DNA of 64,000 nt, from contig JAEYZI010000056.1 in the NCBI GenBank assembly GCA_023428065.1, forward strand, positions 1 to 64,000. The letters are read 5' to 3'. Below are positions 8,183 to 15,893 of this stretch, one piece after another (within the stretch, counting starts at the first letter, position 1; every line of letters begins with the position of its first letter). Source of the DNA: Actinomycetes bacterium (GTDB lineage: Bacteria; Actinomycetota; Actinomycetes; Actinomycetales; Microbacteriaceae). The notes below the pieces were generated by a model. That model did no database searches and was not told where the DNA came from. It saw only the letters and a list, made by a program, of their open reading frames with translations. Both the position numbers and the translations under genes were made by a program.

Positions 8183-8962
8183 GTGCACAGCGACGGCCAG
8201 GCGCGCCCCCGGATCCTCGTCCTGATCGCCATCGGCGCCCTCACGGGCCTCGCCTCGGGCCTGTTCGGCGTGGGGGGCGGCATCGTCATCGTGCCCGCCC
8301 TCGTCGCGCTCGGCGTCGACCAGCGCAAGGCCGCCGCGACCTCGCTCGTGGCACTCGTGCCGATCTCGATCGCGGGCACCGTGACCTACGCCGTCACGGG
8401 CGACGTGAACTGGATCGCCGCGCTCCTGCTCGCCGTGGGCAGCGTCGCGGGCGCCCCGCTCGGCGTCAGGCTCCTGCATCGGCTGCCCACGCGCGTGCTG
8501 CCGTGGATCTTCGTGGGCTTCGTCGCCGTCGTGATCGTGTCGCTCCTCGCCTCCCCGCCCACACGCGACGGCGAGCTCGTGATCGGCTGGGCCTCGGGGG
8601 CCGCGCTCGTCGGCATCGGCCTCGTCGCGGGGGTGCTCTCGGGCCTCGTCGGGGTCGGGGGCGGCGTCGTCGCCGTGCCGGGGCTCGAGGTCGTGGTCGG
8701 CGCGGGCGACCTGCTCGCGCGCGGCACCTCGCTCGCGATGATGATCCCGACGACGCTCGCCGGCATCCTCACCCACCGGCGCCGACTCGACGTCGACGTG
8801 CGCGCGGGGCTCGTGCTCGGGGCGGCGGCCGTCGCCGTGACGCCGTTCGGCTCGTGGCTCGCGCGACTGCTCGACCCCGTCGTCGGCGCCGTGCTCTTCG
8901 CGGCGTTCCTCGTGGGGGTGTGCGTCGTCGTGGTGCTCCGCACGCGGCGACGCGGCGCTTAG
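8183..8962 (+). CDS. TauE/SafE-family membrane permease
   Basis: A 259-residue integral membrane protein with eight predicted hydrophobic segments and the family's two internal repeats. Each repeat has a glycine-rich loop, GLASGLFGVGGGIVIVPAL near the N-terminus and GVLSGLVGVGGGVVAVPGL in the second half. The family exports or imports sulfite, sulfoacetate and related anions. The GTG start is 6 nt after CAGAAT (8171-8176), so it is probably leaderless. The substrate is unknown. Confidence 0.85.
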   Translation: MHSDGQARPRILVLIAIGALTGLASGLFGVGGGIVIVPALVALGVDQRKAAATSLVALVPISIAGTVTYAVTGDVNWIAALLLAVGSVAGAPLGVRLLHRLPTRVLPWIFVGFVAVVIVSLLASPPTRDGELVIGWASGAALVGIGLVAGVLSGLVGVGGGVVAVPGLEVVVGAGDLLARGTSLAMMIPTTLAGILTHRRRLDVDVRAGLVLGAAAVAVTPFGSWLARLLDPVVGAVLFAAFLVGVCVVVVLRTRRRGA

Positions 8963-8979
8963 CCCGCGCGCGACCTCCG

Positions 8980-8994
8980 CGTCAAGGGGATGGG
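8980..8994 (+). promoter_or_regulatory. shared 15-bp upstream element, copy 1
   Basis: CGTCAAGGGGATGGG lies 33 bp upstream of the CACAGT -10-like box of the lipoprotein-Nramp operon, measured from its GTCAAG. An identical 15-mer stands at the same distance before the alcohol dehydrogenase gene (11421-11435). Its role is unknown; the position would cover the -35 region. Confidence 0.45.
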
Positions 8995-9026
8995 GCGCGC
9001 CCGCCCCCGGGAGCACAGTGGGCATC

Positions 9027-9443
9027 GTGCTCGCCCCTCGGATGGCCGCAGCGGCCGCCGCGCTCGCCCTCGCCGCGACGCTCTCGGCGTGCGCATCCGT
9101 CGACGACACCCTGCGCGACGCCGCCGACTCGGGGGTCGCGGCGACGGGAGGCGCGGCGATCGCCGCGTCGCTCCAGGCCGACGGGCGCGCCTTCGGTCCG
9201 GCGACCGACACCGTGTTCGCGGACGCCATCACGGAGCTCGGCGACGCGTCGCGCACCGTGATCGAACTCACGCCCGGCGACCGGCGCGCCGAACACGATC
9301 GCGACGCCGTCGACCGCGCGCTGCGCCGCGCGCTCGACACGGTCGCGGGTGCGCGGGCCGCGCTCGCGCGGGGTGAGCGGCTCGACCGCTGGGCCGACCG
9401 GCTCGAGGCGGCGCGCGACGAGCTCGACGGGGTCGCCCCGTGA
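9027..9443 (+). CDS. small lipoprotein upstream of the Nramp-like transporter
   Basis: A 138-residue protein with a signal peptide ending in the lipobox LSAC (Cys about residue 22), then a helical, Ala/Arg/Asp-rich soluble part. The GTG at 9027 stands 7 nt after CACAGT, suggesting a leaderless start; GTG 9018 and ATG 9042 are alternatives. Its stop overlaps the transporter start (GTGA). No domain is recognised. Co-translation suggests an extracytoplasmic accessory role. Confidence 0.65.
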   Translation: MLAPRMAAAAAALALAATLSACASVDDTLRDAADSGVAATGGAAIAASLQADGRAFGPATDTVFADAITELGDASRTVIELTPGDRRAEHDRDAVDRALRRALDTVAGARAALARGERLDRWADRLEAARDELDGVAP

Positions 9444-10669
9444 AGAAGCTCTTCGCCGTCGCGCTCGGCGTGCTCACCGCGATCGGCGGCTTCGTCGACA
9501 TCGGCGACCTCGTGACGAACGCGGTCGTGGGCTCGCGGTTCGGCATGTCGCTCGCCTGGGTGGTGGCGCTCGGCGTCGTCGGCATCTGCCTCTTCGCGAA
9601 CATGTCGGGCCGTGTTGCCGCCGTCAGCGGGCGCGCGACCTTCGAGATCATCCGCGAGCGCCTCGGCCCGCGCGCCGGGCTCGCCAACCTCGGCGCGAGC
9701 TTCTTCATCAACCTCATGACGATGGCGGCCGAGATCGGCGGCATCGCGCTCGTGCTGCAGCTCGTGACGGGCGTCGGCCCCATGCTGTGGATGCCGCTCG
9801 CCGCGTTCGCCGTGTGGATCGTCGTCTGGCGCGCGAAGTTCTCGCAGCTCGAGAACGCGGCGGGCCTGCTCGGGCTCAGCCTCATCGTGTTCGCCGTCGC
9901 CGTCGTCATGCTCGGGCCGGACTGGGGCGCGCTCGGGCGGCAGGCGTTCGCGCCGAGCATCCCCGCATCCGAGAACCCCGCGAGCTACTGGTACTACGCG
10001 GTCGCCCTCTTCGGCGCGGCGATGACGCCGTACGAGGTGTTCTTCTTCTCCTCCGGCGCGATCGAGGAGGGCTGGACGCGCCGCGACCTCGGGCAGGCGC
10101 GCGTCAACGTGCTCGTCGGGTTCCCGCTCGGCGGCGTGCTCTCGCTCGCGATCGCGGCATCCGCGGCGACCGTGCTGCTGCCGCAGGCGATCTCGGTGAC
10201 GTCGCTCTCGCAGGTCGTGCTGCCCGTCGTGCAGGCGGGCGGCACGGTCGCGTTCTGCTTCCTCGTCGTCGGGATGCTCGCCGCGTTCTTCGGGGCCGCG
10301 CTCGAGACGACGCTCTCGAGCGGTTACACGATCGCCCAGTACTTCGGATGGTCGTGGGGCAAGTTCCGTCGTCCGGCCCAGGCGGCGCGCTTCCACCTCG
10401 TGATGATCGTGGGCCTCCTGCTCGCCCTCGGCATCCTGCTGACGGGTGTCGACCCGGTCGCCGTCACCGAGTACTCGGTCGTGTTCTCGGCGGTCGCGCT
10501 GCCCCTCACCTACGTCCCGATCCTCGTGATCTCGAACGACCCCGACTACATGGGCCGCGACGTGAACACCCCGGCCGTCAACGCCGTCGCGCTCGTCTAT
10601 CTCGTCGTCATCGTCGTCGCGGCCGTCGCCGCGATCCCGCTCATGATCCTCTCGGGCGCAGGCGCATGA
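9440..10669 (+). CDS. Nramp-family-like metal transporter with altered motifs
   Basis: A 409-residue protein with 10-11 hydrophobic helices in the Nramp (APC-fold) pattern. The TM1 metal-binding motif, normally DPGN, reads D-I-G-D in GFVDIGDLVTN. The TM6 region, normally A-x-x-MPH, reads AAMTPYEVFFFSSG. These changes make ordinary Mn/Fe selectivity doubtful and recall Nramp-related Mg transporters, but the ion cannot be named. It overlaps a lipoprotein gene upstream and a PRC-barrel gene downstream, both by 4 nt. Confidence 0.75.
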   Translation: MKKLFAVALGVLTAIGGFVDIGDLVTNAVVGSRFGMSLAWVVALGVVGICLFANMSGRVAAVSGRATFEIIRERLGPRAGLANLGASFFINLMTMAAEIGGIALVLQLVTGVGPMLWMPLAAFAVWIVVWRAKFSQLENAAGLLGLSLIVFAVAVVMLGPDWGALGRQAFAPSIPASENPASYWYYAVALFGAAMTPYEVFFFSSGAIEEGWTRRDLGQARVNVLVGFPLGGVLSLAIAASAATVLLPQAISVTSLSQVVLPVVQAGGTVAFCFLVVGMLAAFFGAALETTLSSGYTIAQYFGWSWGKFRRPAQAARFHLVMIVGLLLALGILLTGVDPVAVTEYSVVFSAVALPLTYVPILVISNDPDYMGRDVNTPAVNAVALVYLVVIVVAAVAAIPLMILSGAGA

Positions 10670-11052
10670 AACACGAGTCGGTACGCGCGGGGCGCATCAT
10701 CGACGCGCAGCTGCACCTGCTCGACCGGCAGGTGCTCGACCGTGACGGCGTTCCCGTCACGGCGGTCGATGACATCGAGCTCGGCGACATCCCCCTCGAC
10801 ACCGACCTCGCCGGCGTCGAGCCCCCCGAGATCGAGAACCTCCTCACGGGGGCGGTGCTCGGCACGCGCATCTTCGGGGGGCGCCCGCCGTCGAGCCGGT
10901 GGCACCGCATCCCGTGGTCGACGATCACCGAGATCACGGTCGCCCTCCACCTCGACGCCCGTGCCGACGACCTCGAGCTCACGTGGCCCGAGCGGTGGAT
11001 CCGCGACCACGTGATCGGTAGGATCCCGGGAGGACGCCATGATCCTGAGTGA
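10666..11052 (+). CDS. PRC-barrel-like cytosolic protein 1
   Basis: A 128-residue protein overlapping the transporter stop (ATGA). It has the beta-rich PRC-barrel pattern (IIDAQLHLLDRQVLDRDG, VTAVDDIEL) and a C-terminal helix ending RDHVIGRIPGG, as in proteins associated with MgtE/Nramp transporters. Likely a regulatory or metal-sensing partner of the transporter; function inferred from context only. Confidence 0.6.
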   Translation: MKHESVRAGRIIDAQLHLLDRQVLDRDGVPVTAVDDIELGDIPLDTDLAGVEPPEIENLLTGAVLGTRIFGGRPPSSRWHRIPWSTITEITVALHLDARADDLELTWPERWIRDHVIGRIPGGRHDPE

Positions 11053-11404
11053 CCTCATCGGCGCCGCGGTCGTCGACGACGCGGAGAGCGCCGTCGGCCG
11101 GGTCGTCGACGCGCGCTTCCGCCTCGAGGGCGCGGCGAACCCGTCGCGTGCGCGGCTCGTGGGGCTCATCGTGAGCCCGAGGTCGCGATCCTCCTACCTC
11201 GGCTACGAGCGCACGGCCGCCTCGCGACCGGTCGTGCTCGACCGCATCCTGCGCTGGCTGCACCGCGGCTCGTTCCTCGTGTCGTGGGAGGACATCGAGC
11301 GCATCGAGGAGCACCGGGTCGTGCTCCGCACGGGCTACCGGCGCGCGCCCTCCGCGCTCGAGCCGCCGCATCCGGAACAGGCGGAGGGCGGGCGCGCCCG
11401 GTAG
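11039..11404 (+). CDS. PRC-barrel-like cytosolic protein 2
   Basis: A 121-residue protein overlapping the previous gene by 14 nt. The opening LSDLIGAAVVDD-x-AVGRVVDARF and the later RWLHRGSFLVSWEDIERI follow the PRC-barrel pattern. It is the last gene of the lipoprotein-transporter-PRC-PRC operon. The C-terminal 25 residues are Pro/Gly/Arg-rich and probably disordered. Confidence 0.6.
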   Translation: MILSDLIGAAVVDDAESAVGRVVDARFRLEGAANPSRARLVGLIVSPRSRSSYLGYERTAASRPVVLDRILRWLHRGSFLVSWEDIERIEEHRVVLRTGYRRAPSALEPPHPEQAEGGRAR

Positions 11405-11420
11405 TCGCCGCCTCCCGGCA

Positions 11421-11435
11421 CGTCAAGGGGATGGG
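11421..11435 (+). promoter_or_regulatory. shared 15-bp upstream element, copy 2
   Basis: CGTCAAGGGGATGGG again, 33 bp before the TAGACC -10-like box (11455-11460) of the alcohol dehydrogenase gene, measured from GTCAAG. Same sequence and spacing as copy 1 at 8980-8994, which suggests the two transcription units share an activator or a sigma factor. Confidence 0.45.
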
Positions 11436-11466
11436 CGCATCCGGTGCGGCCGCGTAGACCGGAGGC

Positions 11467-12642
11467 ATGAGAGCGATCACCTGGCAGGGGACGGAGCACG
11501 TCGCGGCGAGCGACGTGGAGGAGCCGCGCATCGAGGAGCCGACCGACGCGATCATCCGCGTGACGTCGACGGCGATCTGCGGGTCGGATCTGCACCTCTT
11601 GAGCGTGCTCGGGCCGTTCATGGACAAGGGCGACGTGCTCGGCCACGAGACCATGGGCGTCGTCGAGGAGGTGGGCAGCGCCGTCACGAGCCTCGCGCCG
11701 GGCGACCGCGTCGTCATCCCCTTCGTCATCGCGTGCGGCGAGTGCTTCATGTGCCGGCGCGGGCTGCAGACCCAGTGCGAGACGACCCAGCGACGCGAGC
11801 ACGGCACGGGCGCGACCCTCTACGGCTACAGCGAGCTCTACGGCTCGGTTCCGGGCGGGCAGGCGGAGCGGCTGCGCGTTCTGCGGGCCGACTACAACGC
11901 GCTCAAGGTGGGAAGCGAGCTGCCCGACGAGCGCTACCTGTTCCTGAGCGACATCCTGCCGACCGCGTGGCAGGGGGTGGAGTACGCGGGCGTGCCCGAC
12001 GGCGGCTCGATCGCGGTGCTCGGGCTCGGGCCCGTCGGCCAGTTCGCGAGCCGCATCGCGCGGCACCTCGGCTACGAGGTGTACGCCGTCGACCCCGTAC
12101 CGGAGCGGCGCGCGATGGCCGAGCGGCACGGCATCGAGACGGCGGACTTCGACGACGGCTCGGCGGCCTGGCTGCGGCAGCGCACGGGCGGGCGCGGCCC
12201 CGACAGCGTCATCGACGCGGTGGGGCTCGAGGCGCACGGCAGCCCGGCGGCCGCCTTCGCGCAGTTCGCCACGGGACTGCTGCCGGATGCGGTGGGGCGC
12301 GGGCTCGCGAAGACGGTCGGCGTCGACCGGCTCGCGGCGCTCCTGCTCGGGATCGACGCCGTGCGCCGCGGCGGCACCCTCTCGATCTCGGGGGTGTACG
12401 GCGGCGTCGCCGACCCCCTGCCCATGATGACGATGTTCGACAAGCAGCTCACGCTGCGCATGGGGCAGTGCAACGTGCACCGCTGGCGCGAGACGCTCCT
12501 GCCGCTCGTCGAGCACCCCGACGACCCGCTCGGCACCGAGGACCTCGTGACCCACCGCGGCACCCTCGAGGACGGATCGGAGCTGTACGAGGCCTTCCGC
12601 GACAAGAAGGACGGCTGCGTCAAGGTCGTGCTGCAGCCGTAG
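11467..12642 (+). CDS. zinc-dependent alcohol dehydrogenase
   Basis: A 391-residue medium-chain dehydrogenase. Catalytic zinc ligands are Cys38 in AICGSDLH and the His-Glu pair in GHETMG. The structural-zinc Cys cluster is CGECFMCRRGLQTQC. The NAD(P) fold motif is VLGLGPVGQ. The overall layout is closest to formaldehyde dehydrogenase/threonine dehydrogenase-like members; the substrate is not determinable. The ATG is 6 nt after TAGACC and too close to GGAGG for that to be a ribosome site, so a leaderless message is likely. Confidence 0.87.
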   Translation: MRAITWQGTEHVAASDVEEPRIEEPTDAIIRVTSTAICGSDLHLLSVLGPFMDKGDVLGHETMGVVEEVGSAVTSLAPGDRVVIPFVIACGECFMCRRGLQTQCETTQRREHGTGATLYGYSELYGSVPGGQAERLRVLRADYNALKVGSELPDERYLFLSDILPTAWQGVEYAGVPDGGSIAVLGLGPVGQFASRIARHLGYEVYAVDPVPERRAMAERHGIETADFDDGSAAWLRQRTGGRGPDSVIDAVGLEAHGSPAAAFAQFATGLLPDAVGRGLAKTVGVDRLAALLLGIDAVRRGGTLSISGVYGGVADPLPMMTMFDKQLTLRMGQCNVHRWRETLLPLVEHPDDPLGTEDLVTHRGTLEDGSELYEAFRDKKDGCVKVVLQP

Positions 12643-12657
12643 CGGAGAGGGAACGAC

Positions 12658-12864
12658 ATGACGGACGAGCCGAAGCAGCTGACCGACCCCGCCGAGCGCG
12701 AGGAGCAGTTGACCCGCGCGCCGAAGTCCGACCCCGAGGACGCCGCTCCGCGCGTCGAGCTGTCGAGGGGCACGGGTGGGGCGACCCGTATCGACGTCGC
12801 CGACACCGCGGTCGTGCGGCCGGGGAAGCCGACGGATGAGGTCGACGGCACCGCGGGCGACTGA
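12658..12864 (+). CDS. small charged hypothetical protein
   Basis: A 68-residue acidic protein rich in Asp, Glu, Pro and Thr, with no predicted membrane segment. A purine-rich ribosome site (GGAGAGGGA) precedes the ATG. It follows the dehydrogenase by 15 nt and is probably cotranscribed. Low complexity suggests an intrinsically disordered, possibly stress-related protein. No family recognised. Confidence 0.6.
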   Translation: MTDEPKQLTDPAEREEQLTRAPKSDPEDAAPRVELSRGTGGATRIDVADTAVVRPGKPTDEVDGTAGD

Positions 12865-12904
12865 GCCGCGCGGGGCGAGCGCCGCATCCGTCTAGCCTCG
12901 AGGC

Positions 12905-13300
12905 ATGCCACTCGCCTCCGGACCGGGCTTCCCCGTCGCGCTCGTCGTGGCCGCCGCGTTGCTCGTGCTCGTCGTCGTGTCGGGAGTCGTGCTGTCGCGC
13001 GTGCGTCGCGCGCAGTCGGCCACCCCGGCCGCGGATGCCGCGGTGCCGCCCGCCGAGCCGGCACCGGAGGAGCCGCCGGCAGCATCCGCCGGCGGCACGC
13101 CGACGCGCCCCGACCCGCACGCGCCCGGCACCATCTGGGGCCTCCACGTGCCCGGAACGCCCGTGCAGCGCATGGCGAAGTCGCTCGCCGTCGGGTTCGC
13201 GACGATCGACCCGGAGGAGACCTCGCGCGTCGTGCACTCCGCCGACGACGGCGCCAACTGGTGGGTGCTGCCGCGCGAGCAGTGGGGCGAGGACGTCTAG
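12905..13300 (+). CDS. membrane-anchored hypothetical protein
   Basis: A 131-residue protein: one N-terminal membrane helix (about residues 9-30), an Ala/Pro/Glu-rich linker (35-65), and a short C-terminal domain (GTIWGLHVPG ... NWWVLPREQWGEDV). TAGCCT (12893-12898) is 6 nt before the ATG, the leaderless pattern. Its stop lies immediately before a decapitated ArsR frame. Confidence 0.65.
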   Translation: MPLASGPGFPVALVVAAALLVLVVVSGVVLSRVRRAQSATPAADAAVPPAEPAPEEPPAASAGGTPTRPDPHAPGTIWGLHVPGTPVQRMAKSLAVGFATIDPEETSRVVHSADDGANWWVLPREQWGEDV

Positions 13301-13301
13301 G

Positions 13302-13565
13302 GCTCGGGCTCGCGACGGACAGAGCGTCGGGGAGCTCACCGAGGCCCTCGCGCCCCTCGGCCGCCACGTCGTGCTCAAGCACGTGCGCGTGCTCGAGGCG
13401 GCGGGGCTCGTGGTGTCGCGGAAGGAGGGCCGCGTCAGGCGGTGCCACCTCAACGCCGTGCCCATCGTCGCGCTCGCGGAGCGCTGGATCGACGAGTTCG
13501 GAGCGCGGGCATCCACCGGGCTCCTCAACCTCAAGAACGACCTGGAGAAGGAGAGGGAACCATGA
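13302..13565 (+). pseudogene. ArsR-family regulator, N-terminus missing
   Basis: The frame encodes the C-terminal two thirds of an ArsR/SRPBCC-type repressor: ARDGQSVGELTEALAPLG, the recognition region VLKHVRVLEAAGLVVSRKEGRV, and a C-terminal helix with WIDEFG. It joins directly after the TAG of the preceding gene. No start codon or the usual D-PTRRAIL opening is present; the first in-frame GTG would cut the helix-turn-helix. Its stop still overlaps the SRPBCC start (ATGA). A deletion removing the promoter and about 25 codons is the simplest reading. Confidence 0.65.
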
Positions 13566-13894
13566 GCGACGACCGCATCTACGAAGTCGATGTCGCGGCG
13601 AGCCCGGAGCGGGCCTGGCATGCGCTCACCGACCCGGACATCGTCCGGCGCTACCACTACGGCACTGCGCCCCGCACGACGCGGCTCGCGCACACCTTCG
13701 TCGCCACCTGGTACGGGGAGGCCGACGACCAGGGGTCGCTCCACTGGGAGATCGCACCGACCCGGACGGGCTGCCGCATCACGCTCACCCACCGCGGAGC
13801 CCGGGCGCAGACCCGCGCGGGATCGGAGACCGCCGACGGCTCCCGCCACGTCATCGAATCGCTCAAGGCCGTTCTCGAGACGGCCGCCGCCTGA
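13562..13894 (+). CDS. SRPBCC/AHSA1-domain protein, shortened
   Basis: A 110-residue protein with the AHSA1 opening (YEVDVAASPERAWHALTDPD) and closing strand-helix (WEIAPTRTGCRITLTHRG ... VIESLKAVLE). Family members are usually about 150 residues. Here the central strands carrying the W-x-PG and D-G-x-x-x-GEV segments are missing between YHYGTA and LAHTFVATW, consistent with an in-frame deletion. It is the partner of the broken ArsR gene, so the cassette is probably non-functional. Confidence 0.6.
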   Translation: MSDDRIYEVDVAASPERAWHALTDPDIVRRYHYGTAPRTTRLAHTFVATWYGEADDQGSLHWEIAPTRTGCRITLTHRGARAQTRAGSETADGSRHVIESLKAVLETAAA

Positions 13895-13910
13895 GCCGAC
13901 GAAAGGAGAA

Positions 13911-13939
13911 GCCCCCGCGACCGTCGTGATCGCGGGGGC
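13911..13939 (-). terminator. original terminator of tRNA-Arg, stranded by the insertion
   Basis: GCCCCCGCGA (13911-13920) and TCGCGGGGGC (13930-13939) form a perfect 10-bp stem with a 9-nt loop. Read on the minus strand it is followed by a T-rich run (TTCTCCTTTCG). It sits just beyond the left copy of the tRNA-Arg 3' end. Before integration it would have stood about 7 nt past that tRNA; it is now 26.5 kb away. Confidence 0.6.
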
Positions 13940-13945
13940 CTCGCA

Positions 13946-13977
13946 ATGGTGCGCCTGCTGGGACGGTACTGCAATCG
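13946..13977. other. attL: core repeat plus left attP arm
   Basis: Core ATGGTGCGCC (13946-13955), then 11 nt, then TACTGCAATCG (13967-13977). The last block is the exact reverse complement of CGATTGCAGTA (40414-40424) at the right end. Together the ends rebuild a symmetric site of about 51 bp. Confidence 0.75.
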
Positions 13978-14362
13978 GTCAACGGAGGTGAAGAGACTCC
14001 GCGACCTCTATACGCGAGCGGCTTCCGAGCATGTCGACCGTACCTCTGTTGAGAAACCTGCGCTGCGGTTTACCTTCTCCAAGCTGACAAGCGAGCAGCA
14101 CGCTGAGATCCTGGCGCGCTACCAAGCCGGCGATCGTCCGGTCGACATCGCTCGCGACTTTGGTATCACCGAATGGACCGTTCAGAACGTTCGTAAGCGC
14201 GCAGGCGTGCCCACACGACCTCACGGGATGAACGTCGCCGACATTGACCAGGCCGCTCAGCTCAAAGCCCAGGGCGTCTCGATACGGCAGATCTCTGCTC
14301 GACTTGGCTTTGACGCCAAGACGGTAGCGAAGTATCTGCGGCTACGCGGCATTACGATCTGA
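13946..14362 (+). CDS. helix-turn-helix ORF starting at the att core; likely detached tail of the recombinase
   Basis: A 138-residue protein with two helix-turn-helix segments. The first is about residues 48-88 (LTSEQHAEILARYQAGDRP, DFGITEWTVQNVRKRAG). The second is about 98-136 (QAAQLKAQGVSIRQISARLG, KTVAKYLRLRGI). Both are resolvase/Hin-like. The ATG and next two codons are the att core itself. The recombinase at the other end enters the same core in the same frame, so in the excised circle the two would be one protein of about 751 residues. As it stands, this ORF has no ribosome site of its own. Confidence 0.65.
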   Translation: MVRLLGRYCNRSTEVKRLRDLYTRAASEHVDRTSVEKPALRFTFSKLTSEQHAEILARYQAGDRPVDIARDFGITEWTVQNVRKRAGVPTRPHGMNVADIDQAAQLKAQGVSIRQISARLGFDAKTVAKYLRLRGITI

Positions 14363-14371
14363 TACTTCTTG

Positions 14372-15697
14372 CTAGGCCTGGCTGCCGTACATTGCCACGT
14401 CGATGCGACATGCGGCGCGACGCAGTTCATCTGCGATCCGGCTGTTGTCGGAGTAGTGAGTGTGGAAGCAGTCCTTCATGACGTCAAGCAGTGACTCGAA
14501 CACTGCTTGAACCTCTGGATCGGTCAGGGACCTTACGGCTTGAAGGAAGCGGAGCACATCTGTTGCATTACTAGTGTCTAGGTCGGGCATTCCACCGTTA
14601 GACAGCTCCTCGTAGAACCGTCGTCGTGCGACGGTCGACGCATACTGGGCAGATGTGGCAGGCGGGAGAAGCCTCATCTCGTCGTGTGACTGGAGGCGAT
14701 CGAGCAGTTTCCGTTTCGACTGAGCTCGAGTCGTGACACTCGCGACCAGTTCAACGAGTTCTTCGGGAGTGAGTCCTGCTGCGGCTCGATAGAAGTGAAC
14801 CGGTACAAAGGAAGTGCTACCTGAGGTCGCTTGGCGGATGTACTCCTCGGGATTGTTCGTGTGCGACTGGTCGAAGAAGTCGAGAAGTACGTCTTCGGTG
14901 CTGAGCGCGGCATGAACGACCCGCCCTGGTCCGACCGCGATTGTCGTTGCAGGCACGACCTCACCCACCAGCTTGAGGGTTGGTGCGCCTGCTACTTCCT
15001 CAAACTCTCCCTCGCGGATGAACTCGATGTTGGCGAGCAGCTGTTCGTCGATCAGCACTTTTTGACCCATCGGTCCCCGGAGGGTGCTTTGAGTGAAGTC
15101 CAGAATCGCAGCGTTCTTGGCTCCCGCCCTTATCAGCTCTTCAACCGAATCCATCAGGAGGCGTTGTTCACGCTTCTTAGCGTCCTCGATGATGCGCTTG
15201 AGCTCAGGGTATTTTGCCCGTTCAGTCCGAGAGTTGTAGCGATAGACGATGTCGCCCTCGACAAGAGCAGCACCTTGCTGTTGATAGCTCTTCTTCACCA
15301 TCACCGGCTTGTCGTCGGATTCGTGAACGTAGATAAGTCCCAGATAGAGGCCGGAAACTTCGACGCTACCCAGCTCCCAAACGATCTCCGGAGAGAACAG
15401 TTCATTAAGGCTTGACGTAAGTCGAGCCTGATCAAGGTTGTCAAAGGCTGTGCGCGATGCCTGATTGAGACCAACTGCCACTCGAGGGTTGTCGGTCACA
15501 CCGAAAATCAGGTAGCCGCCCTTTGCGTTTGAGAAGGCAGCCATGGTTCGGGCGTATAGGCCAATCGATCCCCAAGTAAAGGACTCTTTGAACTCCTTCG
15601 ACGTACCCTCACGCGTCAGAACGTGGACGTCGCCCCCTTCCGCCCGGACTCGAACGAGGTCGTCTAGAACTGTGGGGTCGAACGGGTTATCGGGCAT
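14372..15697 (-). CDS. AlbA_2 (Schlafen-type) putative DNA-binding protein
   Basis: A 441-residue protein. Residues about 25-150 match the AlbA_2 pattern: E-x-K in GTSKEFKESF, then AAFSNAKGGYLIFGVTDN with the conserved N-x-x-GG-x-x-x-x-GV. The C-terminal half is helical and unassigned. Such proteins act as regulators or in phage defence. It converges with the HTH ORF (9-nt gap after the stops). Lower GC than the flanking chromosome marks it as cargo. A weak purine run lies 14 nt before the ATG. Confidence 0.72.
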   Translation of the reverse strand: MPDNPFDPTVLDDLVRVRAEGGDVHVLTREGTSKEFKESFTWGSIGLYARTMAAFSNAKGGYLIFGVTDNPRVAVGLNQASRTAFDNLDQARLTSSLNELFSPEIVWELGSVEVSGLYLGLIYVHESDDKPVMVKKSYQQQGAALVEGDIVYRYNSRTERAKYPELKRIIEDAKKREQRLLMDSVEELIRAGAKNAAILDFTQSTLRGPMGQKVLIDEQLLANIEFIREGEFEEVAGAPTLKLVGEVVPATTIAVGPGRVVHAALSTEDVLLDFFDQSHTNNPEEYIRQATSGSTSFVPVHFYRAAAGLTPEELVELVASVTTRAQSKRKLLDRLQSHDEMRLLPPATSAQYASTVARRRFYEELSNGGMPDLDTSNATDVLRFLQAVRSLTDPEVQAVFESLLDVMKDCFHTHYSDNSRIADELRRAACRIDVAMYGSQA

Positions 15698-15893
15698 TGG
15701 ACGCGACTTAGTGCCTTTCTTCTGCGCCTGATTATGACAGCGGCTTCGGACACGTCAAGCACGAGCGATATCCAAGTCATCGGTACATGCCACGTCTGAG
15801 AAGATCGACACCAAACTCGGTACCGATGCCCTGATACCTGCTGGGACGCGAAACATGCAACGGGGGTCGGTGCTCGATATCCCCACCGCGTCG

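Noticed and set aside
7934..10396. Minus-strand open frame of 820 codons opposite the TauE, lipoprotein and Nramp genes
   Set aside because: Composition is almost only Arg, Ala, Asp, Glu, Gly and His without any domain; it is a GC-rich antisense shadow of three well-supported plus-strand genes.
13946..13955. A second tRNA-Arg fragment at the left border
   Set aside because: Only 10 bp match the tRNA 3' end; this is the att core, not a tRNA remnant.
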